A DNA stretch of 64,000 nucleotides from Bufo bufo (lineage: Eukaryota > Chordata > Amphibia > Anura > Bufonidae). The first letter of the stretch is position 1; each line of letters starts with the position of its first letter. Of this stretch, positions 1 through 9,866 are shown in pieces. The notes beneath the pieces are model-generated. The model was not told where the DNA came from and did not search any database. It worked only from the letters and a program-made list of their open reading frames with translations. Location of the stretch: positions 655,869,750 to 655,933,749 of the forward strand of contig NC_053391.1 of the NCBI RefSeq assembly GCF_905171765.1, given 5' to 3'. The translations under genes and the position numbers were made by a program.

Positions 1-413
1 TGTGCCCCCTTCACAGTAGTAAGGCCCTCTCTGCCCCTTCACAATAATAATGTCCTCTGCACCCCCTTCACAGTAATAATGTCCTCTGCGCCCCCTTCAC
101 AGTAGTAAAGCCCTCTGTACCCCCTTCACAGTAGTAATATCCTCTGCGCCCCCTTCACAGTAGTAATGTCCTCTGCGCCCCCTTCACAGTAGTAAGGCCC
201 TCTGTGCCCCCTTCACAGTAGTAATGTCCTCTGCGCCCCCTTCACAGTAGTAAGGCCCTCTGTGCCCCCTTCACAGTAGTAAGGCCCTCTGTGCCCCCTT
301 CACAGTAGTAATGTCCTCTGCGCCCCCTTCACAGTAGTAAGGCCCTCTGTGCCCCCTTCACAGTAGTAAGGCCCTCTGTGCCCCCTTCACAGTAGTAAGG
401 CCCTCTGTGCCCC
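1..413. repeat. 29-bp minisatellite array
   Basis: About 14 direct copies of a 29-bp unit with core CCCCTTCACAGTAGTAA followed by GGCCCTCTGTGC or TGTCCTCTGCGC variants. There is no spacer between units and the array runs off the left edge of the window. The units contain in-frame stops, so it is not coding. Confidence 0.95.
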
Positions 414-788
414 CCGGGAAATTTCCCTGTAAGGTCTATGGCCAATCTGCCCCTGTGTACCCCTTTTGCTTTATTGACAGCTCCAGCCTTTTACCAGCCT
501 GGTATCAGCATAAAAATCCTATGCATGTTCTGTCTGTTCCCAGCCTGGCGCATGCGCAATATGACTTTAAGGCTGTTGTCCACAGCACAAAACATACTGT
601 ACATGGGACTTGAACGGCCCATGCCTGAGCTTTCTATGTGGATACCAATAAAAATAAGAGACTGCTGGGGCTGTCAAGCAGGGCAGAGAGAGAAAGGAGC
701 TGGGCAAGGTTTGCAGATGAGACCCGGAGCCCTTCCTGGGACTGGGACCACCATCAGAGCACTTGTAATACTAAAGATTACAGTACAA
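414..788. other. No gene recognised
   Basis: Non-repetitive sequence between the minisatellite and the first MITE. Small open frames here have no recognisable domain and start inside or beside repeat units. I see no promoter, RNA gene or element boundary. Confidence 0.5.
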
Positions 789-960
789 TTAAAGGGGTAT
801 GCTCTAGGATAGATATGTCATCAGTATCTGATCTGTGGGGGTCACGCATATGCATTATCGCTACGGCCTTCTCCCTGCTCACCAACCACAGCGCCGTACA
901 TTGTATAGTGGCTGTACTTGGTATTGCAGCTCAGCTCCATTCACTTCTAAAGCCTGATTT
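789..960. mobile_element. MITE fragment, TTAAAGG-type
   Basis: Begins TTAAAGGGGTATGC and shares its body with the element at 40535-40850 (phrases such as GATATGTCATCAGTATC and, inverted, GCGCCGTACATTGT). The interior is in the opposite relative orientation to that copy. The right terminus was not found. The TTAAAGGRR terminus is known from Xenopus T2 MITEs; membership here is inferred from the terminus and copy number. Confidence 0.5.
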
Positions 961-1493
961 GATACTGATAGCCTCTTCTGAAGATAGCCATCAATATCCT
1001 GTTCTTGGAAAGCCTCTTTTTGCATCTAGGTTATCTCATACAGCCCTGGTGGCTACCGCAAAGGGTGTCCTACCGGTCAGGTATACAGATGCAGACGAGC
1101 TAAACTTGATGGTTAACACATTAGGTAAAGAATGGCAAGAAAACGATACCTAACTTTTTAATGGATTTCAATGCCTTTTGTCACGAGATAACCAATATAC
1201 CACTGTGTCATGTGTTATCAGAGTCAGCTTTGGCTCTGCTACATCTGCTATATCTTTTTTTCCTGTACGATTCACAAAGAGTGAACATAGGCTTGGAGCT
1301 TGGCTGAGAAAGGAAATCGAGGACAGACAAGAAAAGAGAGTAGTTAATGGAAGAAGTTACCTAGTTTCTTGAGTAAACATATACTGTGTGTCCCTTAAAG
1401 GGGTTGTCTCATTATGACAACTTTATCCCCCATCCACAGTATCATTTTCTAATCTTCAATCTTCATTTAGCTCATCATGTCTCTTCTTTTGTC
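961..1493. other. No gene; one MITE left end at 1395
   Basis: Contains TTAAAGGGGTTGTCTC at 1395, a left terminus of the TTAAAGG MITE type whose right end is not visible before the next element. The rest is unassigned. The open frames here show no domain. Confidence 0.45.
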
Positions 1494-1887
1494 TTAAAAG
1501 GACCCCGTCACCATGAAAATGCAATGTTAGCTACAGACAGCATCTTATAGAGCAGGAGGTGCCGAGCAGATTCATATATAGTTTTATGGGAAAAGATTCA
1601 GTAAAACTTGTATTTTATTCATTTAAATTCCTGCTCATTCTGGGTTGTGAAGTCCAGGAGGCGGAGCTATCAGTGATTGACAGCTCTCTCTGTATACAGT
1701 CATAGAGGGGAGGCTGTCAATCACTGATAGCTCCGCCTCCTGGACTTCACAGCCCGGAATGAGCAGGAATTTAAATGAATAAAATACAAGTTTTACTGAA
1801 TCTTTTCAGATTATAGAGCTCATCCTGCTCTATAACATGCTGCCTGCAGCTCAGACACCATGTGCAAAATGACAGGTTCCCTTTGAG
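1494..1887. mobile_element. Foldback MITE
   Basis: An inverted repeat centred near 1698. The inner arms 1594-1684 and 1713-1806 are near-identical around a 28-nt loop, and the outer parts are more diverged (left TTAAAAGGACCCCGTCACC, right complement CTCAAAGGGAACCTGTCA). Terminal AAAGG resembles the T2-type ends seen elsewhere in the window. There is no coding capacity, so mobilisation would need a transposase in trans. Confidence 0.75.
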
Positions 1888-2039
1888 TTCCTCCTTAGAG
1901 TTTTTTCCCTGCTTTGTCTCTCAATAGCCTCATTAGGGTCGTCCAAATACATCAGAGGTGATTTCTGCACTCCACTGACGATCGAGCAGCCATCGGGAAC
2001 GTTTTGTTCGTTCCCGATAATTGCCTAATATATATCGGT

Positions 2040-2290
2040 CCATGTAAAAGCACTCCTATTCCCTTTTCATTCCATCCTTTTCTCTCCTCCCTGTCCATTC
2101 TCTTCTGCTTCTCATGCTTCTCTTCTTCTTCCTTCTTCTGTTCCCACTTGTCTTACCTTCTTCTCCAGCCTTCCCTCTACCATCTCACTTAACTGTGTTC
2201 ATAAATATGTTTTGTTTCTCCCTCCTCTTCTCATCTCTCTTTCCTCCTAAGACCCCATTATGTTTCAGTCTTTTAGTTTTTGATCTGTTC
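2040..2290 (+). repeat. Pyrimidine-rich dispersed repeat
   Basis: A CT-rich tract that is not a simple repeat. Its order of words (CTGTTCCCA, CTACCATC, TCTTTCCTCCTAAGACCCC) parallels the reverse complement of 9360-9660, so the two are diverged copies of one dispersed sequence in opposite orientation. The 62- and 87-aa Ser/Leu/Phe-rich frames are composition artefacts. Confidence 0.55.
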
Positions 2291-2743
2291 ACATGTACTG
2301 ATACTGCATGGTTGCCATTGTTGCTGTGGCGCTCTGCCTCAGTTGGCGGGACCCAGTGCCAAGGAGGCTTAGTCTGACAGCAGGACTGCTGCTGGACTGC
2401 TGGCTCAGGCCGCCTGCTGGTGCGGTTCAGTGGCAGCGGAGTTGCATGTGGTGCTGTGCCAAATTAGAGTATGTACCATTCATAGACACAGGGCCGGCCT
2501 TAGGTGTTCAGGCGCCCTGTGCGAGCTAACCTTGTGGCCCCCCCCCCCCCCCCCCAAAAAAAAAACACTGCTTGTTGCTGGCATCATGGCATAGGCTGGC
2601 TGACTATCCAACCAAGTAGTTACCAGCCCACACACTCCAAAGGCCGGTGTAATGTTATACTTCCCTACTTCGTGAGATTTTCCTACCCTCGTCACTTCCG
2701 GTCGCACCGGACATGACGTGAGGAGGTGTGCAGCGCCGCGCAG

Positions 2744-3141
2744 GCGCACAACGTCAGGTTAGGGAAGTTTCACAGCAGAGTGCGCATGCGCCAGGAGTCT
2801 CGCCGGCGGTTAGGGTAGGGAAAAACTATGGGCCAGTGCGCAGGCGCAGTGATCGGATGGATGTTCTCAGCTGAACACCGGCCGACACTGCGCATGCACC
2901 GGGAGCCTCACCAGCGGTTAGGGAAGAGAAAAATTACGTACGGGCCAGTGCTTTTTCCCTACCCTAACTGCTGGTGAGGCTCCCAGCACATGCGCAGTGT
3001 CGGCCGGTGTTCTGCTGAGAACATCCATCCGATCACCGCACCTGTGCACTGGCCCATAATTTTTCCCTACCCTAACCGCCGGCGAGGCTCCCAGCGCATG
3101 CGCACTCTGCTGTGAAATTTCCCTAACCCATCGTTGTGCGC
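2744..3141. repeat. Palindrome P1 of the hAT-like element
   Basis: Inverted arms centred near 2942: GCGCACAACG at 2744 pairs with CGTTGTGCGC ending at 3141, and the arms share GTGCGCATGCGC-type blocks and the phrase CCCTAACCGCCGGCGAG. Pairing is imperfect but continuous for almost 200 bp each side. The equivalent in unit 2 lies at about 4653-5050. Confidence 0.75.
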
Positions 3142-3142
3142 A

Positions 3143-3952
3143 GTGCGCCCCCCCATTATAATAAACATTGGTGGCGCAGTGCGCCCCCCCAACACCCCAG
3201 TATAATAAACATTGGTGGCGCAGTGGGCCCCCCAATATAATAAACATTGGCGCAGTGCGCCCCCCCAATATAATAAACATTGGTGGCACAGTGCGCCCCC
3301 CCCAACACCCCAGTATAATAAACATTGGTAGCACAGTGCGCCCCCCCAACACCCCAGTATAATAAACATTGGTGGCGCAGTGCGCCCCCCAACACCCCAG
3401 TATAATAAACATTGGTGGCGCAGTGCGCCCCCCCAACACCCCAGTATAATAAACATTGGTGGCGCAGTGCGCCCCCCCAACACCCCAGTATAATAAACAT
3501 TGGTGGCGCAGTGCGCCCCCCCAACACCCCAGTATAATAAACATTTGCGCAGTGCGCCCCCCCCAATATAATAAACATTGGTGGCGGAGTGCGCCCCCCC
3601 AACGCCACAGTATAATAAACATTGGTGGCGCAGTGCGCCCCCCCAACACCCCAGTATAATAAACATTGGCGCAGTGCGCCCCCCCTCAATATAATAAACA
3701 TTGGTGGCGCAGTGCGCCCCCCTCAATATAATAAACATTGGTGGCGCAGTGCGCCCCCCCAACACCCCAGTATAATAAACATTGGTGGCGCAGTGCGCCC
3801 CCCCTCAATATAATAAACATTGGTGGCGCAGTGCGCCCCCCCTCAATATAATAAACATTGGTGGCGCAGTGCGCCCCCCCTCAATATTATAAACATTGGT
3901 GGCGCAGTGCGCCCCCCCTCAATATAATAAACATTGGTGGCGCAGTGGGCAG
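3143..3952. repeat. C-rich minisatellite, first array
   Basis: About 20 units built from ATAATAAACATTGGTGGCG then CAGTGCGCCCCCCC, in 36- to 43-bp versions with or without AACACCCCAGT. It is unbroken in both strands, which produces long artificial frames (repeating VYYTGVLGG or MFIILGCWGG). These are not genes. The minus strand carries a run of about seven G per unit. Confidence 0.95.
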
Positions 3953-4222
3953 TGCCAATGAGGATTAAAAAATAAAAAAATAATTAACTCACCTCCTCCA
4001 ATTGATCGTCTTCTGTTCTTTCTTTATGACCTGTCAAAGGACCTGTGGTGACATCACTGTGCTCATCACATGATACATCACATGATCCATCACCATGGTA
4101 ATGGGTCATGTGATGAGCTCAGTGACGTCACCACAGGTCCTGAAGAAAGACCGGCAGCTACGCGATCAACTGGAGGAGGTGAGTTAATTTTTTTTTAGTA
4201 TTTTTTAACCCTCATTGGCACT
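3953..4222. repeat. Palindrome P2 with inverted minisatellite units
   Basis: Arms GTGCCAATGAGG (3953) and CCTCATTGGCAC (ending 4222) enclose a foldback centred near 4088, with CACATGATCCATCACC around the centre. Beyond the right arm, 4227-4385 holds three to four minisatellite units in inverted orientation, so the palindrome once continued into the array and only the left arm expanded. Copy 2 lies at about 5862-6131. Confidence 0.75.
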
Positions 4223-4429
4223 TCCCACTGAGCCACCAATGTTTCTTATACTGGGGGGGGGGCGCACTGTGCCACCAACGTTTCTTATACTAGGGGGGGG
4301 GCGCACTGAGCCACCAATTATGTTTCTTATACTGGGGTGTTTGGGGGGGGGGGCGCACTGTGCCACCAACGTTTCTTATACAAATACAGGAGGCCGGTGC
4401 CGGAATCAAATAGCCGGCACCCGACCTGT

Positions 4430-6335
4430 GCGAGCTAACCTTGTGGCGCCCCCCCCCCCCCCCAAAAAAAAAACACTGCTTGTTGCTGGCATCATGGCAT
4501 AGGCTGGCTGACTATCCAACCAAGTAGTTACCAGCCCACACACTCCAAAGGCCGGTGTAATGTTATACTTCCCTACTTCGTGAGATTTTCCTACCCTCGT
4601 CACTTCCGGTCGCACCGGACATGACGTGAGGAGGTGTGCAGCGCCGCGCAGGCGCACAACGTCAGGTTAGGGAAGTTTCACAGCAGAGTGCGCATGCGCC
4701 AGGAGTCTCGCCGGCGGTTAGGGTAGGGAAAAACTATGGGCCAGTGCGCAGGCGCAGTGATCGGATGGATGTTCTCAGCTGAACACCGGCCGACACTGCG
4801 CATGCACCGGGAGCCTCACCAGCGGTTAGGGAAGAGAAAAATTACGTACGGGCCAGTGCTTTTTCCCTACCCTAACTGCTGGTGAGGCTCCCAGCGCATG
4901 CGCAGTGTCGGCCGGTGTTCTGCTGAGAACATCCATCCGATCACCGCACCTGTGCACTGGCCCATAATTTTTCCCTACCCTAACCGCCGGCGAGGCTCCC
5001 AGCGCATGCGCACTCTGCTGTGAAATTTCCCTAACCCATCGTTGTGCGCAGTGCGCCCCCCCATTATAATAAACATTGGTGGCGCAGTGCGCCCCCCCAA
5101 CACCCCAGTATAATAAACATTGGTGGCGCAGTGGGCCCCCCAATATAATAAACATTGGCGCAGTGCGCCCCCCCCAATATAATAAGCATTGGTGGCACAG
5201 TGCGCCCCCCCCAACACCCCAGTATAATAAACATTGGTAGCACAGTGCGCCCCCCCAACACCCCAGTATAATAAACATTGGTGGCGCAGTGCGCCCCCCA
5301 ACACCCCAGTATAATAAACATTGGTGGCGCAGTGCGCCCCCCCAACACCCCAGTATAATAAACATTGGTGGCGCAGTGCGCCCCCCCAACACCCCAGTAT
5401 AATAAACATTGGTGGCGCAGTGCGCCCCCCCAACACCCCAGTATAATAAACATTTGCGCAGTGCGCCCCCCCCAATATAATAAACATTGGTGGCGCAGTG
5501 CGCCCCCCCAACGCCACAGTATAATAAACATTGGTGGCGCAGTGCGCCCCCCCAACACCCCAGTATAATAAACATTGGCGCAGTGCACCCCCCCTCAATA
5601 TAATAAACATTGGTGGCGCAGTGCGCCCCCCTCAATATAATAAACATTGGTGGCGCAGTGCGCCCCCCCAACACCACAGTATAATAAACATTGGTGGCGC
5701 AGTGCGCCCCCCTCAATATAATAAACATTGGTGGCGCAGTGCGCCCCCCCTCAATATAATAAACATTGGTGGCGCAGTGCGCCCCCCCTCAATATTATAA
5801 ACATTGGTGGCGCAGTGCGCCCCCCCTCAATATAATAAACATTGGTGGCGCAGTGGGCAGTGCCAATGAGGATTAAAAAATAAAAAAATAATTAACTCAC
5901 CTCCTCCAATTGATCGTCTTCTGTTCTTTCTTTATGACCTGTCAAAGGACCTGTGGTGACATCACTGTGCTCATCACATGATACATCACATGATCCATCA
6001 CCATGGTAATGGGTCATGTGATGAGCTCAGTGACGTCACCACAGGTCCTGAAGAAAGACCGGCAGCTACGCGATCAACTGGAGGAGGTGAGTTAATTTTT
6101 TTTTAGTATTTTTTAACCCTCATTGGCACTTCCCACTGAGCCACCAATGTTTCTTATACTGGGGGGGGGCGCACTGTGCCACCAACGTTTCTTATACTAG
6201 GGGGGGGGCGCACTGAGCCACCAATTATGTTTCTTATACTGGGGTGTTTGGGGGGGGGGGGGGGCGCACTGTGCCACCAACGTTTCTTATACAAATACAG
6301 GAGGCCGGTGCCGGAATCAAATAGCCGGCACCCGA
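4430..6335. repeat. Tandem duplication, unit 2 (1.9 kb)
   Basis: Second copy of the unit at 2520-4429, with the same C-run, palindromes and minisatellite. It ends at the third palindrome of the element (6290-6487), which is present only once. Confidence 0.9.
5052..5862. repeat. C-rich minisatellite, second array
   Basis: Duplicate of the array at 3143-3952 with the same unit order and small changes (for example an A-to-G change giving AATAAGCATTGG near 5183). The long minus-strand frames across it are translations of the repeat, not genes. Confidence 0.95.
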
Positions 6336-6487
6336 CCTCTGTGACAGGGAGCTGCGATCAGCGGCAGTTAACCCCTCAGGTACCGCACCTGAAGGGTTAA
6401 ATCAACTGCAGCTGATCGCAGCTCCCTGTCACAGAGGTCGGGTGCCGGCTATTTGATTCCGGCACCCGCCTCCTGTATTTGTATTAC
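6290..6487. repeat. Palindrome P3 of the hAT-like element
   Basis: Arms ATACAAATACAGGAGGC and its complement near 6470-6487 enclose a foldback containing GACCTCTGTGACAGGGAG on both sides and a central AACCCCTCAGGTACCG. Arms are about 95 bp and nearly perfect. It marks the right end of the duplicated region, before 250 bp of GC-rich sequence leading to the right terminus. Confidence 0.8.
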
Positions 6488-6840
6488 AGGTCAGTTTTCT
6501 TCATTGGTGGCGCAGTGGCCACAGCCCCTCCCCTCCCCCTCCAGTCTCTCTTCTTATTGGCAGCGGCGTGGGCAGCAGGCAGGTCAGACAGGGGAGGGGG
6601 AGATGGAGGGGGCGCCCCGAAGGAGAACACAAGTACAGCCTCGCCTGCCGCAGATTACATTGCGAGCTGTCAGCCGCCCAGCGCCCCTGTTACTATGGCG
6701 CCCTGTGCGGCCGCACAGCCCGCACACCCCAAAGGCCGGCCCTATGATAGACACAACCTTGACTTGCTGAACGAGCTTATGCATTTTGATCAAACCGTAT
6801 ACGAATGCATTGTGTACAATATGTAGATTATGGCATGGTA

Positions 6841-8403
6841 CACTGCGTGCAGAATTATTAGGCAAATGAGTATTTTGACCACATCATCCTCTTTATGCAT
6901 GTTGTCTTACTCCAAGCTGTATAGGCTCGAAAGCCTACTACCAATTAAGCATATTAGGTGATGTGCATCTCTGTAATGAGAAGGGGTGTGGTCTAATGAC
7001 ATCAACACCCTATATTAGGTGTGCATAATTATTAGGCAACTTCCTTTCCTTTGGCAAAATGGGTCAAAAGAAGGACTTGACAGGCTCAGAAAAGTCAAAA
7101 ATAGTGAGATATCTTGCAGAGGGATGCAGCACTCTTAAAATTGCAAAGCTTCTGAAGCGTGATCATCGAACAATCAAGCGTTTCATTCAAAATAGTCAAC
7201 AGGGTCGCAAGAAGCGTGTGGAAAAACCAAGGCGCAAAATAACTGCCCATGAACTGAGAAAAGTCAAGCGTGCAGCTGCCAAGATGCCACTTGCCACCAG
7301 TTTGGCCATATTTCAGAGCTGCAACATCACTGGAGTGCCCAAAAGCACAAGGTGTGCAATACTCAGAGACATGGCCAAGGTAAGAAAGGCTGAAAGACGA
7401 CCACCACTGAACAAGACACACAAGCTGAAACGTCAAGACTGGGCCAAGAAATATCTCAAGACTGATTTTTCTAAGGTTTTATGGACTGATGAAATGAGAG
7501 TGAGTCTTGATGGGCCAGATGGATGGGCCCGTGGCTGGATTGGTAAAGGGCAGAGAGCTCCAGTCCGACTCAGACGCCAGCAAGGTGGAGGTGGAATACT
7601 GGTTTGGGCTGGTATCATCAAAGATGAGCTTGTGGGGCCTTTTCGGGTTGAGGATGGAGTCAAGCTCAACTCCCAGTCCTACTGCCAGTTTCTGGAAGAC
7701 ACCTTCTTCAAGCAGTGGTACAGGAAGAAGTCTGCATCCTTCAAGAAAAACATGATTTTCATGCAGGACAATGCTCCATCACACGCGTCCAAGTACTCCA
7801 CAGCGTGGCTGGCAAGAAAGGGTATAAAAGAAGAAAATCTAATGACATGGCCTCCTTGTTCACCTTATCTGAACCCCATTGAGAACCTGTGGTCCATCAT
7901 CAAATGTGAGATTTACAAGGAGGGAAAACAGTACACCTCTCTGAACAGTGTCTGGGAGGCTGCGGTTGCTGCTGCACGCAATGCTGATGGTGAACAGATC
8001 AAAACACTGACAGAATCCATGGATGGCAGGCTTTTGAGTGTCCTTGCAAAGAAAGGTGGCTATATTGGTCACTGATTTGTTTTTGTTTTGTTTTTGAATG
8101 TCAGAAATGTATATTTGTGAATGTTGAGATGTTATATTGGTTTCACTGGTAAAAATAAATAATTGAAATGGGTATATATTTGTTTTTTGTTAAGTTGCCT
8201 AATAATTATGCACAGTAATAGTCACCTGCACACACAGATATCCCCCTAAAATAGCTAAAACTAAAAACAAACTAAAAACTACTTCCAAAAATATTCAGCT
8301 TTGATATTAATGAGTTTTTTGGGTTCATTGAGAACATGGTTGTTGTTCAATAATAAAATTAATCCTCAAAAATACAACTTGCCTAATAATTCTGCACTCC
8401 CTG
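6841..8403 (+). mobile_element. Complete Tc1-like transposon, DD37E type
   Basis: Flanked by TA at 6839-6840 and 8404-8405. Termini match as inverted repeats around the shared core TGCAGAATTATTAGGCAA (left 6849, right complement near 8380-8396). An internal repeat of the end, ATAATTATTAGGCAA, lies at 7025, and TTGCCTAATAATTATGCAC at 8194. One intact transposase ORF fills the middle. I infer the DD37E/TRT lineage from motif spacing only. Confidence 0.93.
7059..8075 (+). CDS. Tc1/mariner transposase, intact
   Basis: A 338-aa protein that would bind the element's inverted repeats and cut and paste the DNA in the nucleus. The N-terminal third has helix-turn-helix character (KIAKLLKRDHRTIKRFI, about residues 28-44), followed by a basic linker (RKKRVEKPRRK). 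The catalytic triad is visible: D in LWTDEM, D in MQDNAPSH, E in NPIENLW, with 37 residues between the second D and E. Length is usual for the family. The ATG is the first in frame, directly after a stretch repeating the terminal sequence. No stop or frameshift is present, which is unusual in this window and suggests recent arrival or activity. Confidence 0.93.
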   Translation: MGQKKDLTGSEKSKIVRYLAEGCSTLKIAKLLKRDHRTIKRFIQNSQQGRKKRVEKPRRKITAHELRKVKRAAAKMPLATSLAIFQSCNITGVPKSTRCAILRDMAKVRKAERRPPLNKTHKLKRQDWAKKYLKTDFSKVLWTDEMRVSLDGPDGWARGWIGKGQRAPVRLRRQQGGGGILVWAGIIKDELVGPFRVEDGVKLNSQSYCQFLEDTFFKQWYRKKSASFKKNMIFMQDNAPSHASKYSTAWLARKGIKEENLMTWPPCSPYLNPIENLWSIIKCEIYKEGKQYTSLNSVWEAAVAAARNADGEQIKTLTESMDGRLLSVLAKKGGYIGH

Positions 8404-8509
8404 TATACTATTCCTATACTATTATAGGTATACACTGTATACTATTCATCACGCTGAGAAGTAATGATAGATCAATGCAGGCCATGTGAATGTGCGATCC
8501 ATATTTCTC

Positions 8510-9390
8510 TTTTTTTGGTAATCTTTTTCTTTTTTCTCTTTTACCTCTTTTTCTTCCCCTACTGTCTACTTATCACTTTCATACCTTCAGGTTTTTAATA
8601 CTTTCTTTCTGTTTCTATTCCTTCATCTCCTCGCTTTTTCTCTACCTCCTCTCACTATATGCCTTGTAATCTATCCTCTTCTTCCATCACCGTCATCATT
8701 CTCTCTCTTCCTTATTGTGCTCTTTTTTCAGTTTTAAGGTTATTCTCTCACTTTTTTTCTTTCTTACTTTCTTTTTTTTCCCAAGTTGCACCTTGAACTT
8801 AAAGGGGTTGTCCCATTACAATAAATGATTCCCTATCCAACCACTGATGCTCTCATCTATCACATGAATCGGGGACCGTGTGCGCCCCCTTTTGAATGGA
8901 GAGGCAGTCACACGTGTGCTCTGCCCTCCATTCAGCTTTACAAGGCAGCTAAAGATAGCTGAGCCCTTGAACTCTTCTTGTGTATTTCCAGAAGCACCAT
9001 AGAGTTGAACGGAGCAGTGGACATGCATGTCTGCTCCTCCAGTCAAATAAGGAGTACACTCCACATTCTTGTGATCAGTGGGGATCTCTGCCGATCAGAC
9101 ACTTATCCCCTATTCTGTGGATAGAGGATAAGTTGTAATGGCCCAACTTCTTTAAGTTAAAGGTGAAAAAGAGGGCACAATAAGGAAGAGAGAGGTGACA
9201 GTGATTGGAGAAGAGGATAGGTTACGAGGCATGGGTGAGAGAAGATAGAGGGAAAGTGAGAAGAAGGAACAGACAGAGAGAAACAGACCAGAAGAGTGAA
9301 AGACATGAAAGTGAGACAGTGATAAGCAGAATAAAAAGAGGGAAAAAAGGGGAAAAAAAGACAAAAAGGTAATGGGGTGTTGAGAGGAAA
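8510..9390. repeat. Large purine/pyrimidine palindrome
   Basis: The left arm (8510-8835, CT-rich) pairs with the right arm (9130-9390, GA-rich). CACCTTGAACTTAAAGGGG and the complement CACCTTTAACTTAAAGAAG align, as do CTCTCTCTTCCTTATTGTG and the complement of CACAATAAGGAAGAGAGAG. The spacer of about 300 bp includes CCATTACAATAAATG and its mirrored partner, so a TTAAAGG-type MITE appears to form the core and the palindrome continues beyond it. Confidence 0.7.
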
Positions 9391-9680
9391 GAATGATGAG
9401 GAGAGAAGAAAGAAAGAAAAGAGAATAACAAGCAATGTTCAGGGGGATGGTAGTGGGAAGAGTGAAGAAGAAGACTGGGAACAGAGGAAGGAAGTGAAGT
9501 GTAAGAAGGAAAAGAAAGCGGACAGAGAGGAGAATAGAAGCTAGGAGAGATGAAGCAGGGTAAAAAACTAAATGGAGGAAGATAAGAGAAAAGATGAGAC
9601 AGGATAGGCTAAATGAAGACAGAAGATCAGAAAATAATACTGAAGATTAGAGAAGAAGGGAACAGAGGAAACTGAAAGAA
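9391..9680 (-). repeat. Purine-rich continuation of the dispersed repeat
   Basis: A strongly purine-biased strand with GAAGAAGAAGACTGGGAACAG. The reverse complement resembles 2040-2290 word for word in several blocks, so this is the outer part of a dispersed element and not simple GA expansion. No gene. Confidence 0.5.
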
Positions 9681-9866
9681 TACTATAATAGTGCTGTTTG
9701 AGAGGGATTCCCTATAATGGGCCAACTATGGGCAGTGGTCAGACCTCCACCAACTGGACATTGATGGCATATCTTAGCAATATGATACCAATGTCTGTCA
9801 TGAGTCAACTCCTTTAAAGTTCAGTCCTGTGACGTACGGCATGGGAAGACATGGAAGTGGCAACTA
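9681..9866. other. MITE right-end fragment
   Basis: Ends AGTCAACTCCTTTAAAG near 9823, the complement of a TTAAAGG-type terminus, preceded by body sequence like the SINE-sized MITEs elsewhere. The left end is missing. No coding sequence. Confidence 0.35.

Larger units (their letters stand above)
2520..4429. repeat. Tandem duplication, unit 1 (1.9 kb)
   Basis: Starts GCGAGCTAACCTTGTGG and runs through a C-run/A-run, a palindrome, a minisatellite, a second palindrome and inverted minisatellite units. The same order restarts at 4430 with only scattered differences (for example CCCAGCACATG against CCCAGCGCATG). High identity suggests a recent duplication or an assembly duplication. Confidence 0.9.
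2490..6746. mobile_element. Large non-autonomous hAT-like element
   Basis: The 8-mer ATAGACAC occurs at 2482-2489 and 6747-6754. Inside it lie inverted termini AGGGCCGGCCTTA (left) and AAAGGCCGGCCCT (right, followed by three extra bases ATG). CAGGG-type ends plus an 8-bp duplication are features of hAT transposons. No transposase is present. The interior is made of palindromes, a C-rich minisatellite and a tandem duplication of about 1.9 kb, so the element must depend on another copy's enzyme. The three extra bases on the right leave the exact terminus uncertain. Confidence 0.65.

Noticed and set aside
1..413. CRISPR-like array (29-bp units)
   Set aside because: The repeats are directly adjacent with no unique spacers, and the genome is plainly eukaryotic. 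It is a minisatellite.
2918..5800. Long frames of up to 300 codons on both strands
   Set aside because: They are translations of the C-rich minisatellite in several frames at once, with period equal to the DNA unit. No start context or domain.
9152..9435. Phe/Ser/Leu-rich frames resembling membrane proteins
   Set aside because: Produced by the pyrimidine-rich strand of the 8510-9680 palindrome. Several overlapping frames show the same bias.
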